From assembly GCF_003217775.1 (NCBI RefSeq), contig NZ_QJVJ01000012.1, positions 64,001 through 128,000 on the forward strand: a DNA stretch of 64,000 nt. The letters run 5' to 3'. The notes below the pieces were generated by a model that ran no database searches, was not told where the DNA came from, and saw only the letters and a list, made by a program, of their open reading frames with translations. This document shows, piece after piece, positions 54,373-62,097 of this stretch; position 1 is the first letter of the stretch; the number at the start of each line of letters is the position of its first letter. This stretch comes from Paenibacillus flagellatus. GTDB taxonomy: Bacteria; Bacillota; Bacilli; Paenibacillales; NBRC-103111. The position numbers and the translations under genes were made by a program.

Positions 54373-55101
54373 ATGAAGATTATGGTGTTCGGAGCAACGG
54401 GAAATACGGGAAGAAGGGTACTGGCCCAAGGCGTTAACAGGGGGCATGAAATGACCGCTTTCGTGCGCAATCCCGAGAAGCTTTACGAGCAGCAAGGCGA
54501 GCGGATCGCGGGGCAAGTGAGGGTGATCGCGAAGGACATCATGGATCCGGAAAGCGTCTACGAAGCGCTCTCGCAGCAAGACGCCGCAATTCTCGCAGCC
54601 GGTTACGCCTCCCAAGGCGAAGAGTTCGTTCGTATCGTCGATAACATCGTCAGCCAATGTGAGAATAATACGCGGTTTTCCGGAAGGGTATGGGTAATGG
54701 GAGGCGCCGGGCTGCTCGACATTCCGTATACCGGTCTGATCGGTAATCGGTTGCCCGGGTTCCCGCCCATGTACCAAACTCACGACCGGAATTTGGAACG
54801 GCTGCGGCAGACCAAGCTCGATTGGTCCGTCATGTGCCCGGGGACGATGGTCGAATCGGCCGATGTTCCGTCGTCCGTTCGCTTGCATGTGAGCACGGAC
54901 ATATTGCCCGTGCCTGTTCCGGAGACCATCAAGGACTTCTCCGAAGCCGAAGTGGCCGGCCACCTGTTCAGCCGGTTGAAGGAGCTGGATGTCGCTTACG
55001 AGGATGTAGCGAACTGTATGCTAGATCACCTCGAGCTTGCAGGGCCGTTCAAAGGCAAAAGAGTCGGTCTCGCTTACCGAAGCGAGCTGCCGGTAAGCTG
55101 A
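54373..55101 (+). CDS. NmrA/SDR-like NAD(P)-binding oxidoreductase
   Basis: The product has 242 residues from ATG 54,373 behind AGAGGGAG; an upstream in-frame start at 54,343 lacks a site. The Rossmann motif is MVFGATGNTGRRVL and a later family stretch is WVMGGAGLLDIPYTGLIGNR. It lacks a clear YxxxK pair, as in NAD(P)H-binding NmrA-like proteins (quinone reductase or redox-sensor type). Its HxlR partner suggests induction by oxidative or electrophile stress. The following membrane protein gene starts 22 bases after the stop. Confidence 0.88.
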   Translation: MKIMVFGATGNTGRRVLAQGVNRGHEMTAFVRNPEKLYEQQGERIAGQVRVIAKDIMDPESVYEALSQQDAAILAAGYASQGEEFVRIVDNIVSQCENNTRFSGRVWVMGGAGLLDIPYTGLIGNRLPGFPPMYQTHDRNLERLRQTKLDWSVMCPGTMVESADVPSSVRLHVSTDILPVPVPETIKDFSEAEVAGHLFSRLKELDVAYEDVANCMLDHLELAGPFKGKRVGLAYRSELPVS

Positions 55102-55123
55102 GCGCGGAAGGAGACGATCCCCT

Positions 55124-55570
55124 ATGTTCGGATTGCTGCTCGTGCTGCATATACTCTCGGCGATTGCCTTCATGGGCTCCGCCTTTCTCATCCCTGCCGT
55201 CCGCAGGTCCGCCAAAACCGCCGGCCAGCTTCGCTTTGTCTTCGATATGACGGCCAAGCTGTCCTGGTTTTCCAAAATAGGCGGGGCCGTACTGATCGCG
55301 ACCGGGATCGGGCTCATGCTCTTAACCGGCATGGGACTGTCCCAAATGTGGCTGAATGCGTCCATTCTGTTGTCGCTGCTCCTGGCGGTCGCGATTGGCG
55401 CATGCATCGAGCCTCGTTTGAACAAACTCGCGAAGCTAGTGGCGGCAAGCCGTGGCGATGAGGTGCCTGCCGAGTTGTCTAGCGCGATGAAAAAGATCGT
55501 GCCGCTGGAATCGGCGGCGCAGCTGCTGATGATTGCCGTTATCGTGCTGATGGTGATCAAGCCGTTTTAA
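55124..55570 (+). CDS. DUF2269-like four-helix membrane protein
   Basis: The product has 148 residues with four predicted membrane helices (LLLVLHILSAIAFMGSAFLI, IGGAVLIATGIGLMLL, ILLSLLLAVAIGA, LLMIAVIVLMVIKPF). An early His in a helix (LHILSAIAFMGSAF) is typical of DUF2269/CopD-like proteins. AAGGAGACG lies before the ATG. Co-transcribed with the NAD(P)-binding protein. A redox or quinone-related membrane role is possible but unproven. Confidence 0.8.
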   Translation: MFGLLLVLHILSAIAFMGSAFLIPAVRRSAKTAGQLRFVFDMTAKLSWFSKIGGAVLIATGIGLMLLTGMGLSQMWLNASILLSLLLAVAIGACIEPRLNKLAKLVAASRGDEVPAELSSAMKKIVPLESAAQLLMIAVIVLMVIKPF

Positions 55571-55695
55571 GCTTCGCCGTCATAGCCGCTCTACTCCGGT
55601 CCTTCGGATATGGAAGGAACGTCGCGCGACCGTCGCAGGAATAATGCGGCGGTTAGGTTTTTGAAAAAAAACGATACGATATGCTGAAGATGGGG

Positions 55696-55748
55696 TTGAC
55701 ATCAACAGGGTGATCGGATACATTAATTACATACCAACCGAATGTATG
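55696..55748 (+). promoter_or_regulatory. Promoter and operator of the tetR-type gene
   Basis: TTGACA (55,696-55,701), a 17-base spacer and TACATT (55,719-55,724) form the promoter. Just downstream TACATACCAACCGAATGTATG (55,728-55,748) holds the CATAC/GTATG arms and resembles the site at 56,466, consistent with autorepression. Confidence 0.75.
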
Positions 55749-55762
55749 AAAGGAGGGGGCGA

Positions 55763-56428
55763 ATGGCAAGAAACAAATATCCGGAGGAAACGATCAACCA
55801 GATTCTAACCGTCGCTCTTAACCTGTTCATGCAGAAAGGATACGAGCAGACCTCCATTCAGGATATTATCAACGAGCTGGGCGGGCTGACAAAAGGGGCC
55901 ATCTATCATCACTTCAAATCGAAGGAAGAGATCATGCAGGCCGTTATCGACCATTTGTTCAAGGACGTTGACGAGATGCTGTCCGGCGTCCGGGACGACA
56001 AGGAGCTGAACGGCCTGGAGAAGCTGCGCAAGATTTCCCGAGTCTCTCTCGACAACCCCGCGCAAAACGAAATGGCGACGGCGGCACCGAACCTTTTGCG
56101 CAATCCGAAGCTGCTGGCGGCCCAGATCGAGCATATCATCGAAAAAGCCGTTCCCGTCTATATTCAGCCCATCATCGAACAAGGCATGCGGGACGGCTCG
56201 ATCCGAACCGACTATCCAAGGGAGCTTAGCGAAGCGTTGATGATTCTCACCAACCTGTGGCTCAACCCAGCGGTTATCCAAGCCACGCCCGAGATGATGC
56301 TGCGCAAGGTAAAGCTTTTCGATGAAATGCTGAAAGGCTTGGGACTTGATCTGTTCGATGAGCAAATGTTTCAACGTTATGAGGAGCTGTTTCGTTTGTC
56401 AGCCAGAGAAGCCAGCAAAGATCGCTAA
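55763..56428 (+). CDS. TetR-family transcriptional regulator
   Basis: The product has 221 residues from ATG 55,763 behind AAAGGAGGGGGCGA; the ATG at 55,742 lies in the operator and is not used. The DNA-binding domain reads INQILTVALNLFMQKGYEQT and LTKGAIYHHFKSKEEIMQAV. The remainder is a helical ligand-binding domain. Operator-like sequences stand both before this gene and before the beta-lactamase-like gene that follows, so both are likely targets. Confidence 0.94.
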   Translation: MARNKYPEETINQILTVALNLFMQKGYEQTSIQDIINELGGLTKGAIYHHFKSKEEIMQAVIDHLFKDVDEMLSGVRDDKELNGLEKLRKISRVSLDNPAQNEMATAAPNLLRNPKLLAAQIEHIIEKAVPVYIQPIIEQGMRDGSIRTDYPRELSEALMILTNLWLNPAVIQATPEMMLRKVKLFDEMLKGLGLDLFDEQMFQRYEELFRLSAREASKDR

Positions 56429-56465
56429 ACTGCCACTGCCGAAAGGCAGCTTATTTTTAAGCAAA

Positions 56466-56488
56466 TACATACCATCGGTTGGTATGTA
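56466..56488. promoter_or_regulatory. Palindromic TetR operator before the beta-lactamase-like gene
   Basis: TACATACCA and TGGTATGTA form perfect 9-base arms around TCGGT. The left arm equals the TACATACCA of the tetR-side site at 55,728, so one repressor probably controls both genes. Confidence 0.8.
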
Positions 56489-56538
56489 GATCATTTAAAA
56501 CCATACGGCCAATTAAAAAGTAAAGAGAGGGAAACGAA

Positions 56539-57780
56539 ATGAAAAAGATGATGGAACGAAGCAACAGCGGCTTCTCCGAAAATGGATTGCGCAGAATGCG
56601 CGACGTGCTGGCAAGGCATGTCGATTCCGGGAAGATTCCGGGGCTCGTCGCTCTAGTCAGCCGCAACGGCGAGACGCACGTCGAAGCGATCGGCACGATG
56701 CGCCATGACGGAGGAGCACCGATGCGCCGGGACACGATCTTCCGGATGGCGTCCACTACTAAGATGGTCGGGGCCGCGTCGGTGATGATCCTGCTCGACG
56801 AGTGCAAGCTGCATCTGGACGACCCCGTAGACCAATGGCTGCCCGAACTCGCAAACCGGCGGGTGCTGAAGCGGCCCGACGGCCCGCTGGACGACACCGT
56901 GCCGGCGCGACGGCCGATCACCGTGCGGGACCTGTTGACCTCTACGTTCGGGCTTGGAATGGATCTGACGTTGATGGGCTCCCCGATCCAGAACGCGATC
57001 TTCGAGGCGGGGATCTACGACACGCCGCAAGTGGTGCTGCCCGAGCCGGATGAGTGGATGCGCCGCCTGGGTGCACTCCCGCTGAGCTACCAGCCCGGAG
57101 AGCGGTGGCAGTACCACATCAGCAACGAGGTGCTCGGCGTACTCGTCGCCAGGGTCGCGGGTCAGACATTCGAGACGTTCCTGCGCGAACGACTCCTTGA
57201 TCCGCTGGGGATGAAGGACACCGGCTTCCACGTGCCCGCCGACAAGATTGACCGGCTGCCGCCCGCCTATATCCCCGATCCGCAGACCGGAGGGTTCATC
57301 GTGTGGGACGAGGCCGCAGGCGGACGCTACACCAGGCCCCCGGCGTTCCAGGCGGGCGGCGGCGGGCTGCTCTCCACCGTCGACGACTATGACGCGTTTT
57401 TACGGATGCTGCTGAACCAAGGGATGCACGGGACCGAACGGATCCTCTCCCGGCCCGCCGTCCAGCTGATGACCACCAACCGTCTCACGCCCGAGCAGCA
57501 AGCGTTCCGGGACGATTTGGCCAAAAACAACGTTCATTTGTCGCACGGCCAAGGGCAGCACGGCGGCTGGGGCTTCGGGATGGCGGTACGCACCTACCGC
57601 GGCGACTACGCTTCCATCGGTCAGTTCGGCTGGGACGGCGGAAGCGGTACCTCGGCGTATGCCGACCCGGACAAACAGCTCGCCGGAGTCCTGCTCACTC
57701 AGGTCGGGATGTCCACGCCGGATTCGGCGCATCTTATCCACGACTTCTGGACCATGGTGTATCAGGCAATCGAAGACTGA
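56539..57780 (+). CDS. Serine hydrolase of the class C beta-lactamase family
   Basis: The product has 413 residues with no evident signal peptide, so likely cytoplasmic. AGAGAGGG precedes the ATG. Catalytic S72 and K75 lie in RMASTTKMVG, and a YxN-type motif is in WQYHISNEVLGVL. The C-terminal triad-like HGG appears in GQGQHGGWGFGM. Such proteins are esterases or D-aminopeptidases as often as beta-lactamases. Sequence style and higher GC recall actinobacterial homologues, a possible sign of transfer. It is probably repressed by the upstream TetR regulator. Confidence 0.9.
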   Translation: MKKMMERSNSGFSENGLRRMRDVLARHVDSGKIPGLVALVSRNGETHVEAIGTMRHDGGAPMRRDTIFRMASTTKMVGAASVMILLDECKLHLDDPVDQWLPELANRRVLKRPDGPLDDTVPARRPITVRDLLTSTFGLGMDLTLMGSPIQNAIFEAGIYDTPQVVLPEPDEWMRRLGALPLSYQPGERWQYHISNEVLGVLVARVAGQTFETFLRERLLDPLGMKDTGFHVPADKIDRLPPAYIPDPQTGGFIVWDEAAGGRYTRPPAFQAGGGGLLSTVDDYDAFLRMLLNQGMHGTERILSRPAVQLMTTNRLTPEQQAFRDDLAKNNVHLSHGQGQHGGWGFGMAVRTYRGDYASIGQFGWDGGSGTSAYADPDKQLAGVLLTQVGMSTPDSAHLIHDFWTMVYQAIED

Positions 57781-57819
57781 CACCGAGCCCGCGCTCGGTA
57801 AATCACGACTTGCACCTAG

Positions 57820-57945
57820 TTCCCAAGCTGGTCATTTCCTCAAATGGGCGGTTGGTCTGTCCGGGAAGGCAGGGCGCGAATCCGGGCGATGAGTTTGATG
57901 CCGCAGCCGCAAAACGCCGCCTTGGCGCTTCGGGAATAGCGGAAA
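57820..57945 (+). pseudogene. Relic of the 3' end of an M60 peptidase gene
   Basis: The sequence matches the last codons of the M60 gene at 27,462. In one frame it reads LKWAVGLSG; after a one-base shift it reads ARIRAMSLMPQPQNAAL and LRE then TAG, against ARIRAMNLPQPQTPPW and LRE in the intact gene. No catalytic part remains. It lies in reverse order behind an unrelated hydrolase, far from the M60 gene (28 kb away). Confidence 0.8.
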
Positions 57946-57955
57946 CGTTCGTCCA

Positions 57956-57987
57956 AAAAGCTGCCGGTATGAGACCCGGCAGCTTTT
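57956..57987. terminator. Bidirectional terminator
   Basis: AAAAGCTGCCGG pairs with CCGGCAGCTTTT around an 8-base loop. It follows the M60 relic and also lies downstream of the minus-strand carbamoyltransferase fragment. Confidence 0.88.
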
Positions 57988-58025
57988 GGCGTACGGGCGA
58001 TATACTTCCGGTCGCTTCGAGCCGT

Positions 58026-58418
58026 TCATCCCAGGCCGAGCAAATGGAGGATCAGCGCCATCTGCGCATACATCCGGTTCTCGGCTTGGCGGTACACGAT
58101 CGAGCGTTCCGACTCGATCAGCTCCTCCTCGATTTCGAAGCCGGGGTGGACGGGCATGTCGTGCATCAAGTAGGGGGCATACCCTTGCAGCGTCTGCCGG
58201 TTCACTTGGAACGGCATCATCGTCCGTATTCTCCGTTCCGTTTCCTCGCGGTACGCTTCGTCCCGATAAAACTCCATATCGACCCAAGTGTCCGTATAGA
58301 CGAAGTCCGACTGCGGAACCGCCTCGGCCAACGCGGATACCTGCTCCACATGGCCGCTTCGCAGCGCCCTTTCCATCAGGATCGACGTCCCAGGATGCGC
58401 GACGAGATGGTTGGGCAC
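58026..58418 (-). pseudogene. C-terminal fragment of an ornithine carbamoyltransferase-like protein
   Basis: The frame has 130 residues, against about 310 for the family. It begins in the second domain (HLVAHPGTSILME) and continues SDFVYTDTWVDMEFY, LMHDMPVHPGFEIEEELIES and SIVYRQAENRMYAQMAL. The family HCLP motif reads HDMP. The whole carbamoyl-phosphate-binding half, with the STRT loop, is missing and no trace is seen upstream. A GTG with AAGGA before it might still be translated, but enzyme activity is not expected. Confidence 0.75.
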
Positions 58419-58829
58419 GCTTCATTCCTTTTTGATGGATAAAATTTCACAATGACGAATTATTATTCAAAACTTAGATAAAAGTCAACCGCAATTTCCC
58501 ATTTGGTCGAGGTGCATCGTCCCCTCCCATTCATATATTCCATAAAGTTCCTTACGCATTTCTACTCCGCTTTAGTTCCAAACTCCTAACGACTTGTCGA
58601 GTCAAGCAGGGAAATGCCAGAAACATGTCGAAATGAGGATCGAATTGGAAGAAATATTATTTCTCGTGTGGGCGGGGGAAGCATGCATAAATATTTGGTC
58701 GACCGGGTCAACGTCCAATGGGTGACGAAGCATGGCGGAGGGACGAAGAAAGCGACGGAGGACTGACGCCGAACCGGTTGTACGATCCTCCGATGCCGAT
58801 GACGCAAACCAAGAGAGGTGGACGACGAA
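58419..58829. other. Gene-poor stretch, AT-richer than its surroundings
   Basis: No conserved gene is recognised apart from a possible 27-codon ORF at 58,683. The sequence is AT-richer around 58,430-58,640 and marks the point at which the carbamoyltransferase gene is cut off, consistent with a deletion or insertion scar. Confidence 0.5.
58683..58766 (+). CDS. Possible 27-residue small protein
   Basis: An ATG behind GCGGGGGAAGC opens a short frame encoding MHKYLVDRVNVQWVTKHGGG and a basic/acidic tail. The ribosome binding site is strong but close. No homologue is known to me; it could be chance. Confidence 0.25.
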   Translation: MHKYLVDRVNVQWVTKHGGGTKKATED

Positions 58830-59516
58830 ATGACAACTGAAGGCATAACGACTTGGGAACGATTGTTCGTCCGCTACGGCTTTATGGCGGAGCGGGAAGG
58901 GAACGGTTTCGGCTTCCGGGCCGAGAATCGCGCAAACCGCGAGTTTTTCGGGCGCATATGCACGGTGATGGAATGGAGCGATTGTTTCGACGAGCGTACG
59001 CTCGTCTTTCGCCCGCCCGCAGACGGCATGGAGGAGGAGCGGTTTCGCGAGGCGATGGACAAAGCGCGCCACGGCCGAGGCGACTTCCCGGGTGAGCCGG
59101 ACCGTATCGAGCTGTCATGCCTCGACGCTTACATCGCCGGCATCGTCCGCTGGTTGACGTACGCCGGCATCCGGACCGGGCAAAGCTGCGACGGTCACGG
59201 CCGACGTCCCGCCTCCCTCGCGACGGAACGGGCGAACGCAGCCGACATTCCTCTGCTGGATGCGGTACTGGCGCTCGTCTCGGCCGGCCGCTGGCGACTG
59301 ACGTATTCGTACGATGCGACGGGAGGAGAATTGACCGTCCGTCCTTCGACGGCCGAAATGCGCGAGAGGGCCGACCGCGGTCGCCTCCGCGAGCGCACGT
59401 ACGAGCGGGAATGGCTGCTGGATGTCGCGGAGACGCTGTACGCGCGCCGCGATACGCTGCGCGACCTCGTCGCGCGCATGCGGGGAGTCGCCGCCGCTGG
59501 AGAGGAGCGGCAATAG
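58830..59516 (+). CDS. Hypothetical protein, 228 residues
   Basis: The start is ATG 58,830, 8 bases after AGAGGTGG. It is a soluble, acidic and Arg-rich protein with no signal or membrane segment. A central segment reads ELSCLDAYIAGIVRWLTYAG then GQSCDGHGRRPASLATERAN, with two cysteines and a His that could be functional. The C-terminus is helical and charged (MRERADRGRLRERTYEREWL). I do not recognise the family. It stands alone between a gene-poor stretch and an M23 peptidase gene. Confidence 0.65.
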   Translation: MTTEGITTWERLFVRYGFMAEREGNGFGFRAENRANREFFGRICTVMEWSDCFDERTLVFRPPADGMEEERFREAMDKARHGRGDFPGEPDRIELSCLDAYIAGIVRWLTYAGIRTGQSCDGHGRRPASLATERANAADIPLLDAVLALVSAGRWRLTYSYDATGGELTVRPSTAEMRERADRGRLRERTYEREWLLDVAETLYARRDTLRDLVARMRGVAAAGEERQ

Positions 59517-59783
59517 GCAGCAGGGAAGCTTACGCCCAAAAAAATCAGAGAACCCTCGAAGTGCACGTCGATTTTCCGATACATGGCGGAAAAGTCGGCG
59601 TGCTTTCTTTCTTCGCAGCGTCCCCGCATTGACCGTGTTGCAAAACCTCGCCCCGCCATGGCTCGATTACTCCCGCCCCGGCACCTCTTTCGCCTGAGCC
59701 CCGACGTATCGTATGATGGAGACAGGACCGGCTGCGGTCGATTCGAATCGAGTTGCGATACGTTGACATAATGGAGGGACAGG

Positions 59784-61232
59784 ATGAAGCCAGACCAGTC
59801 GAAACGCGGCACGGATGCGCCGGCGACGAGGAGGCGCTCGCGCCGATACCGGCTTGCGTTTGCAGGGCTGACCGTGATCGTGGTCGCCGTCGCCGGGTGG
59901 TACGGATATGATCGGCTAGCCTTGCAAGCTCCCGGTGCGGGGCAGGAGGCCGGGCGATCCGCGGCCGTCGAGCCGGCGCCGGCGGTCAAACCGAAGCCCG
60001 AGGCGGTCGAATTCCGGATGACCGGCTTCGAGCGCGGATGGGTGCGCTACGCCGACGGCGTCGTGAAGTCGACGGAGGATGGGGGCGCGACATGGAAGGA
60101 GTCCGCCGCGGCGGTCCCGCAAGGGCAGTCGGCATCGGGAGGCACGGCGGAGGGGGCGGCCTCCCCCGATTCGGCGGCTGCCTGGGACTTCGGTCCGGGC
60201 GGACCGCCGAAGCCGGAGTCGGCCGTCTACGAAACGAAGCCGTATCCGGTAAAGCAGTCGCAGTTCATCACCGACCGGGTCGGCTGGGCGCTGGTGTCCG
60301 GCTTGGAAAGCCCGGACGTGCCGCCGCTGCTGCTTACGACCGACGGCGGTCGGACGTGGCGGCTCGGGATGCCGGCGGAAGCGGGGGAGGCGCTGCAAGC
60401 GGAGGAGATTCGTTTGCGCCAAGCGCAAGAGGAGGCGGCGATGTATGCGGCGGCAGGCGCCGCGCAAGCCCGGCAAGCCGGCTGGAGCGTGCAGCCGGAG
60501 CAGGCGTCGCCGGGCGACGTCGTCCTCGTGCGGCGCGGCGAGCCCGGCGAAGTGGCGTGGCAGGGGAAGACGTACAAGCTGCAGCCGTTCGGAGCCGGGT
60601 ACTACACGTATTTGCCGATTTCGATGCAGGTGAAGCCCGGGGACTACGCGATCGGCGACCGGACGCTGACCGTCAAAGCGAAAACGTTCGAAACCCAGCG
60701 TCTGACCGTATCGAAGCAAATGGAGAGCATGAAGCGCGAAACGGAACGCATCCAAGCGGACCAGAAAAAAATCGACGCGGCACGCTCCCGATCGGAGCCC
60801 GAATTTTTATTCGCCTCCGAATTTAGGCAGCCGGTCGAAGGCATTTTGACGACGCCTTACGGGTATACCCGTTACGTGAACGGCAAGCTGGACAGCACGC
60901 ATACCGCCATCGATCTCGCCGCCAAGGAAGGAACCCCGATCCATGCGACGAACGACGGCATCGTCGCGTTGGCCGACAGCTTGTATTTGACCGGCAACTC
61001 GATCTACATCGATCACGGCATGGGGTTATTCTCGCAGTACGCGCATTTGTCCGAGCTCCGGGTGAAGACGGGCGCCCGGGTGAAGCGGGGCGACGTGATC
61101 GGACTGGTCGGGACGACCGGGTTTTCCACCGGGCCGCATCTGCACTTTACGTTCTGGGCGCACAACGTGCCGGTGAACCCGAATTTGTTTTTCGGGTCGA
61201 CGCCGTTCCGCTGGGGAAGCGCCAAGCCGTAG
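59784..61232 (+). CDS. Membrane-anchored M23 (LytM) peptidase
   Basis: The product has 482 residues, with TGGAGGGACAGG before the ATG. After a basic N-terminus a membrane anchor follows (AFAGLTVIVVAVAGWYGY, about 27-46). A BNR-like stretch (VVKSTEDGGATWKES) and a second similar segment (LLTTDGGRTWRLG) come next, then a Gln/Glu-rich linker and a lipoyl/SH3-like part. The C-terminal LytM domain has zinc ligands H373 and D377 (HTAIDLAA) and H452-L-H454 (GPHLHF), so an active peptidoglycan endopeptidase is expected. The combination with BNR-like repeats is unusual. It acts outside the membrane, perhaps in wall remodelling. Confidence 0.9.
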   Translation: MKPDQSKRGTDAPATRRRSRRYRLAFAGLTVIVVAVAGWYGYDRLALQAPGAGQEAGRSAAVEPAPAVKPKPEAVEFRMTGFERGWVRYADGVVKSTEDGGATWKESAAAVPQGQSASGGTAEGAASPDSAAAWDFGPGGPPKPESAVYETKPYPVKQSQFITDRVGWALVSGLESPDVPPLLLTTDGGRTWRLGMPAEAGEALQAEEIRLRQAQEEAAMYAAAGAAQARQAGWSVQPEQASPGDVVLVRRGEPGEVAWQGKTYKLQPFGAGYYTYLPISMQVKPGDYAIGDRTLTVKAKTFETQRLTVSKQMESMKRETERIQADQKKIDAARSRSEPEFLFASEFRQPVEGILTTPYGYTRYVNGKLDSTHTAIDLAAKEGTPIHATNDGIVALADSLYLTGNSIYIDHGMGLFSQYAHLSELRVKTGARVKRGDVIGLVGTTGFSTGPHLHFTFWAHNVPVNPNLFFGSTPFRWGSAKP

Positions 61233-61248
61233 TAAACCGAACGCGAAA

Positions 61249-61277
61249 AGCGCCATCCCTGCGATGGCGCTCTTTTG
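61249..61277. terminator. Terminator after the M23 peptidase gene
   Basis: AGCGCCATC (61,249-61,257) pairs with GATGGCGCT (61,263-61,271), followed by CTTTT; AAAA on the other side makes it usable in both directions. Confidence 0.88.
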
Positions 61278-61362
61278 CATTGCGGGCGAATCGGCTGCTA
61301 CGACTTGCGTAACGAGACGTCCGCTAACCGGCTCCCTTCATGCGGGAGACATCGGGCTTGTC

Positions 61363-61896
61363 TTATTTCAGAAACATGTCCGCCACGTCGCGCCAATTGT
61401 TCACGCGCGGGTAGCGGGTCTCCTCCAAGTTGTGCGACGCCGTGTACAGAATGCCCTGGCCGCGGAAGCGGGCGAACTGGTACGTGTGGTCGTCGATCAA
61501 GTAGTCCGCGTTGATGATGCTTTTGTCTCCGCAAAAGACGATATGCGTATCGGGAATGAACGGAAAATGCTCTTTCAGCCATTCGTACTTGGCGGCGAAC
61601 GAAGCGGGAACCTCCATGGCGGCCGAGGCAATGAAAATTTCGTAGCGCGTCTGCAGCTCCCGGATGACGTCCTGGCTGTCCGGCATGACGGCCAAGTCAC
61701 GGAAAAACGTCGGGTCGTCGAAGTAGCGGTACAGCTCCTGCCCGCATTTGGCGACTTGGCGAAGCTTCTTGCCGTGCAGGTCTTCGATCGTCACCGTATC
61801 CTCGTAATCCCGGTTATAGCAATGAAGCAGCTTGCCGAGCGTATCGGCCACAACCTCGTCCATGTCGATCGCGATTCGTTGCTTGGCGGTTTCCAT
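61363..61896 (-). CDS. 5'-nucleotidase, NT5C (deoxyribonucleotidase) type HAD enzyme
   Basis: The product has 177 residues from ATG 61,896, which has GGAG 7 bases upstream. The HAD nucleophile motif is IAIDMDEVVADTLG (DxD). The motif II region is IFIASAAMEVP and the motif III/IV region reads FCGDKSIINADYLIDDH. The family dephosphorylates (deoxy)nucleoside monophosphates in the cytoplasm. It is apparently monocistronic, convergent with the M23 gene and divergent from the MalT-like regulator. Confidence 0.9.
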   Translation of the reverse strand: METAKQRIAIDMDEVVADTLGKLLHCYNRDYEDTVTIEDLHGKKLRQVAKCGQELYRYFDDPTFFRDLAVMPDSQDVIRELQTRYEIFIASAAMEVPASFAAKYEWLKEHFPFIPDTHIVFCGDKSIINADYLIDDHTYQFARFRGQGILYTASHNLEETRYPRVNNWRDVADMFLK

Positions 61897-62050
61897 ATGC
61901 ACGCTCCTATCCGGCTCTATCGGTTTCTCTCTACGCTTCCATGCTAGCGGTAATCGTCATGCGGGTCAATGGGAATCGGACGGAAAATGCAGCGGCCAGC
62001 GTTGGAGCAAAACGAATGCCGAACCGATACCCGCTAGCGTTAATTCGGGT

Positions 62051-62056
62051 ATAATG
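62051..62056 (+). promoter_or_regulatory. -10 box of the MalT-like regulator gene
   Basis: TATAAT is perfect, about 40 bases before the start codon. No convincing -35 stands 17 bases upstream, so an activator may be needed. Confidence 0.5.
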
Positions 62057-62097
62057 GAGGCACGACCCCAATCCGGCAAGCGAACAGGGAGGCCATA

